The translations under genes and the position numbers were made by a program. DNA of 64,000 nt from NCBI GenBank assembly GCA_020849325.1, contig JADLGL010000092.1, positions 1-64,000 on the forward strand, given 5' to 3'. Below, in pieces: positions 34,535 through 43,002 of the stretch (the first letter of the stretch is position 1; each line of letters starts with the position of its first letter). Origin of the DNA: Bauldia sp. Its GTDB lineage: Bacteria > Pseudomonadota > Alphaproteobacteria > Rhizobiales > Kaistiaceae. The notes under the pieces are model-generated. The model ran no database searches. It saw only the letters and a program-made list of their open reading frames with translations, and was not told the DNA's origin.

Positions 34535-34801
34535 TCAGACCGCCATCTTCACGGGCGTGGGCGTGGGAATCTCGATGTCGACCTCGAGCGTCGAAACCGA
34601 TTCGCCGCGGTCCATCTTCACCTGCACCTTGTCGCGATCGATCGCGACGTGCTTCGCGATGACCGCAAGGATCTCCTCGCGCAGGAGCGCCACGAGGTCG
34701 GAGCGGCCGGTGCTCGTTCGCTCATGGGCAAGCAGGATCTGCAGACGGTCGCGAGCCACGCCGGCTGAGGCCTTTCGGCCGAAGAAGCTCAACAGGCTCA
34801 T
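34535..34801 (-). CDS. minE: Cell division topological specificity factor MinE
   Basis: An 88-residue MinE of normal length. It begins [20 protein letters not shown], the membrane-binding and anti-MinCD helix, with [10 protein letters not shown], and then the dimerising beta-alpha domain ([28 protein letters not shown]). It stimulates MinD ATPase and drives the Min oscillation. Its start overlaps the minD stop by four bases. Confidence 0.95.
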   Translation of the reverse strand: MSLLSFFGRKASAGVARDRLQILLAHERTSTGRSDLVALLREEILAVIAKHVAIDRDKVQVKMDRGESVSTLEVDIEIPTPTPVKMAV

Positions 34802-35616
34802 GCCGCCCTCCGTCCGAACAGCTTGCCGAAGAGCGAGCCGCGGCGGTCTTCCTGCAGCGTCAGGTCGACCTTCTCGCCGATCAGACGACGCGCCGCATCG
34901 AGATAGGCCCTGGCCGGCGCGCTGGTCGGGCTGCCCACCGTCACCGGCGTGCCGAGGTTCGAGGACTTCAGGACGTCCTGGCTCTCGGGGATGATGCCCA
35001 GCAGCGGGATCGAGAGGATTTCGAGGACGTCCTCGGTCTTCAGCATCTCGCCGCGGGCGGCCCGGCCGCTGTCGTAGCGGGTGAGGAGGAGGCGCTTGTC
35101 CATCCGCTCGCCGCGCTCCGCCTTCTCGGTCTTCGAATCGAGGAGGCCGATGATCCGGTCGGAATCGCGCACCGAGGAGACCTCGGGGTTGGTGACGACC
35201 ACGGCGATGTCGGCATGGCGCATCGCCAGCGTCGCGCCGCGCTCGATGCCTGCCGGGCTGTCGCAGATGATCCAGTCGAACTTTTCGCGGAGATCACGGA
35301 CGACGCGGGCCACGCCCTCGGCGGAGAGCGCATCCTTGTCCCGCGTCTGCGACGCCGGCAGGAGGTGCAGCGTCTCGATCCGCTTGTCGCGGATCACCGC
35401 CTGCGAGAGCTTGGCATCGCCCTGGATGACGTTGACGATGTCGAAGACGACGCGCCGCTCGGCCCCCATCACGAGGTCGAGATTGCGGAGGCCGACGTCG
35501 AAATCGACGACGACGACCTTCCTGCCGCTCATGGCGAGCGCCGCGCCGAGCGCCGCCGTAGTGGTCGTCTTGCCGACGCCACCCTTTCCTGACGTGACCA
35601 CCAACACCTTGGCCAT
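34798..35616 (-). CDS. minD: Septum site-determining ATPase MinD
   Basis: A 272-residue ParA/MinD ATPase. It starts [20 protein letters not shown], which contains the deviant Walker [27 protein letters not shown] and [12 protein letters not shown] follow. The C-terminal [10 protein letters not shown] end forms the amphipathic membrane-targeting helix. The ATG at 35616 fits the family; upstream in-frame sequence is the minC-minD gap. It recruits MinC to the membrane and is displaced by MinE. Confidence 0.96.
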   Translation of the reverse strand: MAKVLVVTSGKGGVGKTTTTAALGAALAMSGRKVVVVDFDVGLRNLDLVMGAERRVVFDIVNVIQGDAKLSQAVIRDKRIETLHLLPASQTRDKDALSAEGVARVVRDLREKFDWIICDSPAGIERGATLAMRHADIAVVVTNPEVSSVRDSDRIIGLLDSKTEKAERGERMDKRLLLTRYDSGRAARGEMLKTEDVLEILSIPLLGIIPESQDVLKSSNLGTPVTVGSPTSAPARAYLDAARRLIGEKVDLTLQEDRRGSLFGKLFGRRAA

Positions 35617-35642
35617 TTTCGTTACCCTTCCGCCTGACCGAC

Positions 35643-36401
35643 CTATGTGAGTTCCGTGAGCCGGATGGCGTCGCCATCCAGCCATGCCTGCACCGCCCGC
35701 CCGCGCATCTGCGCCGCCATGTCCTCGGCCGTCTGGTAGAGGCCGTTGATCGCGATCAGCTCGGCTTCCATGCGGCGGCAGAAGATCCGCGCCTCGGCAT
35801 TGCCGTTCCAGCCCGCGATGGCGCGCCCGCGGAGGGCGCCGTAAACGTGGATCGATCCGGTTGCGACGATCTCGGCGCCGGAGGCGACCGAGCCGACGAC
35901 GGTGACGTCGCCCTGGAAGATGATCGACTGGCCCGAGCGGATGGGCGTGTCGATGAGCATCGTCCCGCCTTCGGGCGCCGCGGCCGGCGCCGGCACTTCG
36001 GGCGGCGGGGGCGGCGCGACCGGGGCGACGGGCGCGTGCCTCGCGCTCACCGCCGGCACCGGCTCGTCGGGGACTTCGATTTCGGAGGACTGGCGACCGC
36101 CGGCGATTCCGGGCGGCAGGTCAGGCCCGAGGAAGTGGGGTTTCGCGCCCTCGACGCCCATGACGCGGACGTTCCGGGCGGCGAGCTCGGCGAGGACGTG
36201 GCGAAGCGTCTGTTCGTCCGGCGAGGCCCTCGTCGCGTCGAGGATGACCGGACGGCCGACGAAGAAGCCCGCGGACCCGTTGATGAGGTTGTCGAGCTCG
36301 CGGAACCAGCCGTCGAGCGGCGGTTCCGGCGCCAGCACCAGGGCGAGGAACGAGCGGCCTCTGAGCCGGAGAGCCTGGCGGGGTTTGGTCGCGATCGTCA
36401 C
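35643..36401 (-). CDS. minC: Septum site-determining protein MinC
   Basis: A 252-residue inhibitor of FtsZ ring assembly. The N-terminal MinC domain (about 10-105) is followed by a proline-rich linker (PVAPPPPPEVPAPAAAP). Then comes the C-terminal beta-helix with DVTVVGSVASGAEIVATGSIHVYGALRGRAIAG, which dimerises and binds MinD. It starts at a GTG with no clear ribosome-binding site. First gene of minCDE. A CtrA-type site lies about 50 bases upstream. Confidence 0.94.
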   Translation of the reverse strand: MTIATKPRQALRLRGRSFLALVLAPEPPLDGWFRELDNLINGSAGFFVGRPVILDATRASPDEQTLRHVLAELAARNVRVMGVEGAKPHFLGPDLPPGIAGGRQSSEIEVPDEPVPAVSARHAPVAPVAPPPPPEVPAPAAAPEGGTMLIDTPIRSGQSIIFQGDVTVVGSVASGAEIVATGSIHVYGALRGRAIAGWNGNAEARIFCRRMEAELIAINGLYQTAEDMAAQMRGRAVQAWLDGDAIRLTELT

Positions 36402-36419
36402 GGGGGGCGTTCACTTTCA

Positions 36420-36474
36420 GTTAACTCCCCTGTTAGGCGGCGACGGTGGTTAACAGCCTCTTAACGAGACTTAA
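36420..36474 (-). promoter_or_regulatory. CtrA-type binding site upstream of minC
   Basis: TTAA-CAGCCTC-TTAA at 36450-36464 is an exact TTAA-N7-TTAA, the consensus of the alphaproteobacterial cell-cycle regulator CtrA. Two more TTAA half-sites lie at 36421-36424 and 36471-36474, a striking density for GC-rich DNA. The site is about 50-60 bases before the minC GTG. CtrA control of min genes is reported in rhizobia and Brucella. Confidence 0.65.
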
Positions 36475-36798
36475 CGAATTGTCTCTTCTCCCCGCCCGTC
36501 CTCGCCGCGCCCACGGATCCTTGGTCTCGCCGACGGCGCGCGCCAGCTCCGAGAAGCCGGGGATCGCCTCGTCGGCGTCGCTGTCATTGGCAAGGCGAAG
36601 GAGGCGAATCGGAAAGACCACCGCGTCGCGGTTGGCGGTGGAAATCCCGTCCGGCCGGTCGGCGCCGGCGACGGCTTCGGCAGCATGGAGTGCCGCGTCG
36701 ATCTCCCGCGCCGAAAGGAGGCCCTTGCGGACGAGGGCGCGGTTGACGGCGGCGACGGCGAGGTAGAGGCCTTCGAGCTGCAGGTTGGCGGTGTTCAT
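36433..36798 (-). CDS. Hypothetical protein, 121 aa
   Basis: An unrecognised small protein that starts MNTANLQLEGLYLAVAAVNRALVRKGLL. The N-terminal half is helical with a LYLAV-AxxxLV pattern; the C-terminal half holds FPIRLLRLAN and a basic tail (RRGRAGRR). It is not secreted. GGAG lies upstream of the ATG at 36798. It lies upstream of minC on the same strand, and the CtrA-type site sits within its last codons. It may be transcribed with or independently of the min operon. Confidence 0.65.
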   Translation of the reverse strand: MNTANLQLEGLYLAVAAVNRALVRKGLLSAREIDAALHAAEAVAGADRPDGISTANRDAVVFPIRLLRLANDSDADEAIPGFSELARAVGETKDPWARRGRAGRRDNSLSLVKRLLTTVAA

Positions 36799-36934
36799 GG
36801 CACTGGCTCCGGTGGCGGTCGAACCCAACGCGGGCGCGGGGCCATACGATCCCGGCGGGAACCGCGGTACACAAGGGGCATTAACCGCACCGGGCGGCCC
36901 TGCTAGCTTGGGCCCAGGTCAGGAGTATCCAGCG

Positions 36935-37888
36935 ATGAAGTGGCGTGGCCGCAGGCAGAGCACCAACGTCATCGACCGGCGCGGCGCGTCCGGCGGCGGT
37001 GGCCGGCTCGGACCCTCGGGCCTCGGCGGCATGCTCGGCGGCGGCGGGTCGTCGGGCGGGCCGCTCGGCGGCGGGGGGCTGGGGGGCGGACGCCTCGGCG
37101 GCGGGCTCGGCGGCGGCGTCGGCCTGATCGTCGTTCTCGTCATCATCGGCATCTGGTATTTCACCCAGAACGGCACCTCGACCGACACGGGCACCACCGG
37201 CACGACCACCACGACCGCCGGGGACACGACGCCGGTCGCGACCGACGAGATGGGCGAGTTCGTCCGCGTGGTCCTCGCCGACACGGAGGACACCTGGACG
37301 CGCGTGTTCAGCGGCGAGGGTCGCGGCGACTACCCGGAGCCGCAACTCGTCCTCTTCAGCGGCTCGACCAACACCGCCTGCGGCTTCGCAAGCTCGGCGA
37401 CCGGCCCGTTCTACTGCCCGGCCGACCGGCTCGTTTACATCGATCTCAGCTTCTACGCGGAGCTGCAGAACCAGTTCGGGGCGCCCGGCGATTTCGCCCA
37501 GGCCTACGTCATCGCGCACGAGGTCGGCCACCACGTGCAGAACCTGCTCGGCACGCTCAACCGCCAGCCGCTTCCCGGTGAGACCGAGAACCAGAACTCG
37601 ATCCGCATCGAGCTGCAGGCCGACTGCTATGCCGGCATCTGGGCCGCCTATACGGCGACGCTCCGCGATACCGACGGTCAGCCGGTGCTCGAGCCGGGCG
37701 ACATCGAAGAGGCCCTCAACGCAGCCGCGCAGATCGGCGACGACGCCATCCAGCGGCGGACCCAGGGCTACGTCGTGCCGGAATCGTTCAACCACGGCAC
37801 GTCGGCCCAGCGTCAGCGCTGGTTCCAGACCGGCTACCAGAGCGGCTCGATCGCGGCCTGCGATACGTTCGCGGCTCGGACGCTGTAG
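36935..37888 (+). CDS. Neutral zinc metallopeptidase (YpfJ/PF04228 family)
   Basis: A 317-residue membrane-anchored protein. A short basic N-terminus leads into a very glycine-rich run (about 18-60), then one membrane helix (GLIVVLVIIGIWYF) and a Thr-rich linker. The peptidase-like domain has YVIAHEVGHHVQNLLG (HExxH) and later ELQADCYAGIW, the family's distal motif. Proteolysis has not been well shown for the family. The ATG at 36935 has AGGAG upstream. It is divergent from the 121-residue gene. Confidence 0.88.
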   Translation: MKWRGRRQSTNVIDRRGASGGGGRLGPSGLGGMLGGGGSSGGPLGGGGLGGGRLGGGLGGGVGLIVVLVIIGIWYFTQNGTSTDTGTTGTTTTTAGDTTPVATDEMGEFVRVVLADTEDTWTRVFSGEGRGDYPEPQLVLFSGSTNTACGFASSATGPFYCPADRLVYIDLSFYAELQNQFGAPGDFAQAYVIAHEVGHHVQNLLGTLNRQPLPGETENQNSIRIELQADCYAGIWAAYTATLRDTDGQPVLEPGDIEEALNAAAQIGDDAIQRRTQGYVVPESFNHGTSAQRQRWFQTGYQSGSIAACDTFAARTL

Positions 37889-38516
37889 GGACCCACCGCC
37901 AGGCGCGGCGGCCGCAACGCCGCCGAGGGCTGACTCGCGCTCTCGTCAACAAAAACGCCGTCACTTCGGCGCAGGGGCGTGCGAAGGAACGAGGCCGGTC
38001 TGGCCTTCGTTCTCCCTCCCCCTTCGTGGACCCCACAACGGGAGGTGAAGAACGAGGGCAGCCGACCTCCATCGGCGCCGCCGTGGTTCCTCAAACGCAC
38101 CCTTCGCCGGGAAGACGAATTTCCTTTTTGTCGGCGTCGACGAATTTCCGGCGAGCCGCGCGATCGCGCGGCTTGCGCGGCGCAGTCGTGCGCTCGATAC
38201 AAATCCGCCCTTGCATCCGAAGTAATCCGCAAATAACAGAGTGTAGCAACTCTGCTCACCTGCTATTTATTCTTGTTCCAATCTCCATGACGCTGCCAGT
38301 CTAGAATTGGAATAGATCAAAGGTACGGATGTCTTCGATCTATATTCAAGATGACGCTTCCCGTGCCGGGACCTTTTTCGCGACGGGCCGACGCCCGTCG
38401 CGGCGCCCTCCCCGCACTCCCGAAATGCGGGGAACACGACGGCCGGTTCGTTCTCCCTATGAACCGGCCGCCCGCGGCACGTCGGTACCCCAGCACCGAC
38501 GTGCCGCCCCTTCCTT
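37889..38516. other. 628-base intergenic region with stem-loop array
   Basis: This lies between convergent genes. There is no credible coding frame. Contents: an 18-bp perfect palindrome GCCGCGCGATCGCGCGGC (38155-38172), an AT-rich island at about 38220-38350 with a small hairpin CAGAGT-N6-ACTCTG, and four consecutive stem-loops at 38379-38507. Confidence 0.5.
38379..38507. repeat. Four tandem perfect stem-loops
   Basis: Four hairpins follow one another: CGCGACGGGC/GCCCGTCGCG (38379-38402), CCCCGCA/TGCGGGG (38410-38432), CGGCCGGTTC/GAACCGGCCG (38440-38470) and GCGGCACGTCGGT/ACCGACGTGCCGC (38474-38507). Arms are 10, 7, 10 and 13 bp, all perfect. The last ends ten bases from the agmatinase stop, so the array could end or protect that transcript, or be part of a structured RNA. 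Confidence 0.65.
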
Positions 38517-39416
38517 TCAGCGCGGCCTGCCGACGAGAGCAAGGTACTCCCAGGCAATCGTCGCCGCGGCGAGTGCGGTGATCTCCGCGAGGTCGTAGGC
38601 GGGCGCGACTTCCACGACGTCCATGCCCGCGAAGCGGATGCCGTCGAGGCGGCGGAGGATCGCCTGCGCCTGCCAGCTGGCGATGCCGCCGATCTCCGGC
38701 GTGCCGGTGCCGGGGGCGAACGCCGGGTCGAGCACGTCGATGTCGAAGGAAAGGTAGGCCTCAGCGTCGCCCACGACCGATGCGATCCGTGCCGCGACGG
38801 CGGCCGGCCCGATCTCGTGAACCTCCTGTGCCGGAACAATGGTGACGCCCTGCCCCATGGTCCAGTCCCACACCGCGCGCTGGACCGGCGAGCGGATGCC
38901 GACCTGGATGGTGCGGCGCGGGTCGATCAGGCGCTCCGCGATGGCGTGGAAGAACACCGAGCCGTGGGCGTAGCGCTGGCCGAAATTGTCGGGCCAAGTA
39001 TCGACGTGGGCATCGAAATGGACGAGCGCGAGCGGCGCGCCGCCGCGCCGCTTCACCGCTGCGCGCAGCAGCGGCAGCGTGATGCCGTGCTCGCCGCCGA
39101 GCGTGACGAGATGGGCCTGGCGCGAGGCCTGCGCCTCGATGAGTGCAAGGCTTCCCCCAATGTCGCCGAGCGCGATGGCGAAATCGCCGATGTCGGCGAT
39201 TGGCAGGGCGCGCGGGTCGCCCCACCAGTGCGGGTGGTCGCCGTCGACCAGCATCCGGCTCGCGGCGCGGATCGCGGCCGGGCCGAAGCGGGCGCCGCTC
39301 CGGTTGGTGGTGCCGATGTCGAACGGGATGCCGGCAATGGCGATCGACGCAGCCGCGGCCGGGCGATCGAGCGCGAGAAAGGTCGGCGGCAGCGCGAAGG
39401 TGGGGGTTTCGGCCAT
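38517..39416 (-). CDS. speB: Agmatinase/arginase family ureohydrolase
   Basis: A 299-residue binuclear manganese ureohydrolase. Metal ligands are visible in LGGEHGIT, HFDAHVDTW and SFDIDVLDP, and GIPFDIGTTNRSGARFGPAAIR near the start is the agmatinase-type N-terminus. It would hydrolyse agmatine to putrescine and urea. The assignment to agmatine rather than arginine rests on the pyruvoyl arginine decarboxylase gene just upstream, whose stop shares one base with this ATG (TGATG). Confidence 0.88.
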   Translation of the reverse strand: MAETPTFALPPTFLALDRPAAAASIAIAGIPFDIGTTNRSGARFGPAAIRAASRMLVDGDHPHWWGDPRALPIADIGDFAIALGDIGGSLALIEAQASRQAHLVTLGGEHGITLPLLRAAVKRRGGAPLALVHFDAHVDTWPDNFGQRYAHGSVFFHAIAERLIDPRRTIQVGIRSPVQRAVWDWTMGQGVTIVPAQEVHEIGPAAVAARIASVVGDAEAYLSFDIDVLDPAFAPGTGTPEIGGIASWQAQAILRRLDGIRFAGMDVVEVAPAYDLAEITALAAATIAWEYLALVGRPR

Positions 39417-39973
39417 CAGGGCATGCCGAAGCGCATGACGGCGGCGGCGACCGCGCAGGTCCAGCGGCCGGACTCGTCGCCGGTCGCGGCCGCCGTGATC
39501 GACTTCGAGCCGATGATGAGATTGCTCGTCTGGTAGACGGCTTTCCGGTCGTTCCACGCGGCGTCGGCGTCGAACTCGATGCCGAGCGTCGAGGCGAGCA
39601 TGGTCGCGGCGAGGTCCTCGGCGTAATCGCCGCTCTGCTGCCCGGTCATGCCGTGGCCGTGGTGCTCCGAAATGTAGCCGTACATCGCCGCGTCGGCCGG
39701 CCGGGCGAGGCCGATGCTGGCGCTGATCCGCCGGCCCGCCTCGTCGGTCTCGATCCGCGCCAGCACGCAGAAGGTGATCTCGCCGGGACGGAGCGCCGGA
39801 ACGCCTGCGGCCCTGTCGACCTCGATGCAGCCGGGCGGCAGGATCGAGGAGATCGTGACGATGTTCTGCTGCTCGATATCGGCCTCGCGAAGGGCGTATT
39901 CGAAGGCGGTCAACCGCTCGCGGTGGACGCCGACGCCGCGCGTCAGGAAGAAGTGGGTGGGGATCGGGAACAT
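39416..39973 (-). CDS. Pyruvoyl-dependent arginine decarboxylase
   Basis: A 185-residue PvlArgDC. The self-cleavage site is visible in NIVTISSILPPGC, with the Ser42-Ser43 pair that breaks to give the pyruvoyl cofactor on the beta chain's partner. Further family marks are MYGYISEHHG and AATMLASTLG. It converts arginine to agmatine without PLP. GGAGG lies five bases before the ATG. It forms a two-gene operon with the agmatinase, giving a compact arginine-to-putrescine route. It is divergent from the PcaD-PcaC-like gene. Confidence 0.9.
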   Translation of the reverse strand: MFPIPTHFFLTRGVGVHRERLTAFEYALREADIEQQNIVTISSILPPGCIEVDRAAGVPALRPGEITFCVLARIETDEAGRRISASIGLARPADAAMYGYISEHHGHGMTGQQSGDYAEDLAATMLASTLGIEFDADAAWNDRKAVYQTSNLIIGSKSITAAATGDESGRWTCAVAAAVMRFGMP

Positions 39974-40083
39974 CGCAGCCTCCGGTTCGTCACGGTAGCA
40001 TCGTGCCGCGAAATGTCGGAAACGCCACTGTCTCGCGGCAACGCCCGCCGCATGGCACTGTGCCGCCGTTCCGGGAGTCGCCC

Positions 40084-41271
40084 TTGCCCACCATCGCCGC
40101 CAACGGGATCGAGTTCGCCGTCGACATCAGGGGGCCGTCGGGCGCGCCGCCGCTGGTGTTCGTCCACGCCCTCGGGGCGAGCAAGGAAAGCTGGCGCGAG
40201 CAGATCGCCGCCTTCGCCGGGCGGTACCGGTGCATCGCCTATGATTCGCGCGGCCATGGCGAGACGACGCCGGGGCCGATGGTGCCGCACGTGGCCGCAC
40301 TCGCCGACGACCTTCGCGGCGTTCTCGACGCGCTGGGGATCGCGCGGGCGGCGATCGTCGGCATCTCGGTCGGCGGGATGACGGCGCAGCACTTTGCGGC
40401 GACGCATCCCGAGCGGGTCGAGCGGCTCGTCCTGATCTCGACGACGGCGAAGACGATGGACGGCGCGCCCTTCCGGCAGCGCGCCGCGGATGTGCGGGTC
40501 AACGGGCTCGATACGGTGGCGCGGGCGACGATGACGCCGCGCTGGTTCACCGACGCGTTTGCCGCGGCCAATCCGGGCCGCGTCGAGGACGTCCGCCGGA
40601 GATTCGTCGCCACCGACCGCGAGAGCTACGCGCTTGCGGCGGAAGCCGTTGGTGGGTTCGACGCGCACCATCTCCTCGGCCGGATCACGGCGCCGACGCT
40701 GGTGGTGGTGGGCGGCAAGGATCCCGGCACGCCGCCGGAGGTGGCGAAGGACCTCGCCGACCGGATCGGCGGGGCGACGCTCGTCGTCATCCCCGACGCG
40801 GGGCACCAGGTGGCGATCGAGGCGGCGGATGCGGTGGCGGCCTATGTCGGCGCGTTCCTCGACCTCGGGCGCCAGGTGGAGGAGCGGGCGCCGGCGACCT
40901 TCGAAGAGGGACTCGAAAATCGGCGCGCCGTCCTCGGCGACGCCTATGTCGACGGGGCGCTCGCGAAGGCCGGCGGCGCGTTCGGCGCGCCGTGGCAGGA
41001 TTTCGTCACGCGCATCGCGTGGGGCGAACTGTGGGGCGACCCCGCCCTCCGCTGGCGCGAGCGCTCGATGCTGACGCTGGCGCTCCTGATGGTGCTGAAC
41101 CGCGAGGAGGAGTTCCGGCTCCACGTCCGCGGCGCGCTGCGGAACGGGGTGACGATCACGGAACTGCAGGCGCTGATCCGGCACGCGGCCGGGTATGCCG
41201 GAGCCGCGGCGGGCAACAACGCCAACAGGTGGGCGATCGCGGCGCTCGCGGAGCTCGAGGGGGAGGCCTGA
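40084..41271 (+). CDS. PcaD-PcaC-type fusion: alpha/beta hydrolase + carboxymuconolactone decarboxylase
   Basis: A 395-residue two-domain protein. Residues about 1-255 are a 3-oxoadipate enol-lactonase-like alpha/beta hydrolase with VFVHALGASKESW, nucleophile Ser in GISVGGMTAQ and the late DAGHQVAIE histidine. Residues about 270-395 are a carboxymuconolactone decarboxylase domain (EERSMLTLALL-like, LRNGVTITELQALIRHAAGYAG). Such fusions perform consecutive steps of the protocatechuate branch. No other pca gene is in the window. The TTG at 40084 has GGGAG upstream; an earlier in-frame start would add 27 unlikely residues. Confidence 0.87.
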   Translation: MPTIAANGIEFAVDIRGPSGAPPLVFVHALGASKESWREQIAAFAGRYRCIAYDSRGHGETTPGPMVPHVAALADDLRGVLDALGIARAAIVGISVGGMTAQHFAATHPERVERLVLISTTAKTMDGAPFRQRAADVRVNGLDTVARATMTPRWFTDAFAAANPGRVEDVRRRFVATDRESYALAAEAVGGFDAHHLLGRITAPTLVVVGGKDPGTPPEVAKDLADRIGGATLVVIPDAGHQVAIEAADAVAAYVGAFLDLGRQVEERAPATFEEGLENRRAVLGDAYVDGALAKAGGAFGAPWQDFVTRIAWGELWGDPALRWRERSMLTLALLMVLNREEEFRLHVRGALRNGVTITELQALIRHAAGYAGAAAGNNANRWAIAALAELEGEA

Positions 41272-41302
41272 GGGCTCATCTTGCCCCCACGTCCTCCCCC
41301 GA

Positions 41303-41345
41303 TCATTCCCGCGGAGGGGGAACCGCCTTCGCGGGGATGAGCGGT
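41303..41345. repeat. Imperfect intergenic inverted repeat
   Basis: CATTCCCGCG and CGCGGGGATG bracket a short loop, followed by AGCGGTTTTTG. It resembles the repeat at 48752-48790 and lies between convergent genes; the T-run makes it a possible terminator for the upstream plus-strand gene. Confidence 0.5.
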
Positions 41346-41366
41346 TTTTGTCGGGATTGAGCCTGA

Positions 41367-42725
41367 CTACCGCCGCCGCACCACCACGAACTGCTCGTCG
41401 TTGAACCAGAGCGCGCCGTGCTTCCGGAGGACCGCGGCGGTGGCTTCGATGTAGCGGCCGTCGCGGACGATGTCGGCGAGGAGGTCGTCCTCGATCTGGG
41501 CGGCGTAGATGGCGGCATTCCAGGCGGCGAGGCGGGTCGAGGTGCCGATCTCGCCCGCGAGTTCGGCGGGGAGGATGTTGAGGTCGTAGCGGAACACGGC
41601 CTTCGCATCCGCGCCGGCCTGGAACTGGAAATCGCGCGCCGCCTCGCCGAGTTCCTTCCGCAGCGCCTTGAGGAGACTGTGGCGGTCGTCGCGGAAGGGC
41701 GAAAGGCCTGGCCAGACGTCGTGGATGATCTCCATGCCGGGGTCGCGGCCGTAGGAATGGATGCCGACCAGCCGGCCGCCGGGGCCGAGGGCGCGGGCGA
41801 GCGGGGCGAGGACACGGCGGACCTTGAAGCCTTCGGACGAGCGCGCGCTGTAAGGCTGCGAGGCGAGGACGAGGTCGAAATCCGCCGCCGTCCGCCCCTG
41901 CCGCGGGATGACCGGCCCGAGCACGAAACGCTGGTCGGCGCGGTAGAGAACGAGGACGACGGGCCGGTCGTAGACCGGTACGCCGCTTTCGGGGCTGACC
42001 CGCGCCCGCCAGACCTCGGAAAGAAGCGGCTCCAGCTCGTTGATCTGCTGCTCGAACGCCCGCGCCGAGCTGCCCGACAGCGCGACATCCTTCCAGACGA
42101 GGTTCTGCGCCCGCGACGCGCCCGGCGTCAGCCACGGCGCCTCGGCATAGGTGAGATTGGTGAGGACGACCACCGTCGCGGGATGCTCGGCGAAGCGGTC
42201 CGGCAGCTTGTCGAGCGTCAGCCGCACGTCCTCCCAGCTGATCTCCTTGCCGACGACGTAGAGCGGCGCCTCCGGGAAGGTCGCGTGCGTGGCGCGCATC
42301 ACCCGCGCGAGGACGGTGCCATCGCCCGCGCCGGCGTCGAACAGGCGTAGCGCCGGCGGCCGCGGTTCGATGTGGGCGAGTTCGGCCGCGATGCGGTTCG
42401 CGATCACCGCTTTCTCGCTGCTGCTCGTCACGAACAGGAGGTATTTCTGGCGGTTGTCGAAGAAACGGAAGCCGCTGCGGAGTTCCGCCGCAGCGACCTC
42501 GCGGGCGGCCTGGGGGAGCGCTGCGGGCGCGTCCGCCGCGGGCACGGCATGATCGCGGATATAGGCCTGCACCTTCTCGCGCGTCGCCGCCGTCACGCCG
42601 GCGCCGGCTCTGAGACGCGCGGCGAGCTTGCCGTCGTTCACGGCAAGGCGGCCGAAGGTCGATTCGGCGATGCCGGTCCGCCGGCAGAAGCCCTGGATCT
42701 CCCTCAGAAGCGCATCCGCCGGCAT
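41367..42725 (-). CDS. SAM-dependent methyltransferase-like protein
   Basis: A 452-residue protein with a likely Rossmann methyltransferase core. RLFDAGAGDGTVLARVM near residue 130 is a GxGxG SAM-binding motif, and VVVLTNLTYAEAPWL follows. The N-terminal 65 residues resemble a helix-turn-helix (CRRTGIAESTFGRLAVNDGKLAARLRAG). The C-terminal half (LVGIHSYGRDPGMEIIHDVWPG) is distinctive but of unknown role. The methyl acceptor is unknown. It is convergent with the hydrolase fusion and divergent from the UbiA locus. Confidence 0.72.
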   Translation of the reverse strand: MPADALLREIQGFCRRTGIAESTFGRLAVNDGKLAARLRAGAGVTAATREKVQAYIRDHAVPAADAPAALPQAAREVAAAELRSGFRFFDNRQKYLLFVTSSSEKAVIANRIAAELAHIEPRPPALRLFDAGAGDGTVLARVMRATHATFPEAPLYVVGKEISWEDVRLTLDKLPDRFAEHPATVVVLTNLTYAEAPWLTPGASRAQNLVWKDVALSGSSARAFEQQINELEPLLSEVWRARVSPESGVPVYDRPVVLVLYRADQRFVLGPVIPRQGRTAADFDLVLASQPYSARSSEGFKVRRVLAPLARALGPGGRLVGIHSYGRDPGMEIIHDVWPGLSPFRDDRHSLLKALRKELGEAARDFQFQAGADAKAVFRYDLNILPAELAGEIGTSTRLAAWNAAIYAAQIEDDLLADIVRDGRYIEATAAVLRKHGALWFNDEQFVVVRRR

Positions 42726-43002
42726 CGTTCCTCCCGATCAGACGACCGAATCCACCGCCGCCGCTCGCGCGTCAATTGCGTCCGTCACCCGTTCCGCGGG
42801 GAAAAGGATGAACGTCCGCATTCGATCAATGCACAGGCATCAACCCTTGCGACCGCGTGCAACCGCCTCGCCGACAACGCTTAACCCGATCGCTATTCGA
42901 TTCGGCGAGGGCCGGATTAAGACTAACCTGTAAAGATCGGTGACAAATCGCCAGTAATGCCTCTCTTTCGACCTCCGTATTGGAATGCCCGAGGAGGCAG
43001 CT

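Noticed and set aside
38379..38507. CRISPR array
   Set aside because: The four hairpins have different sequences and no regular identical repeats or spacers.
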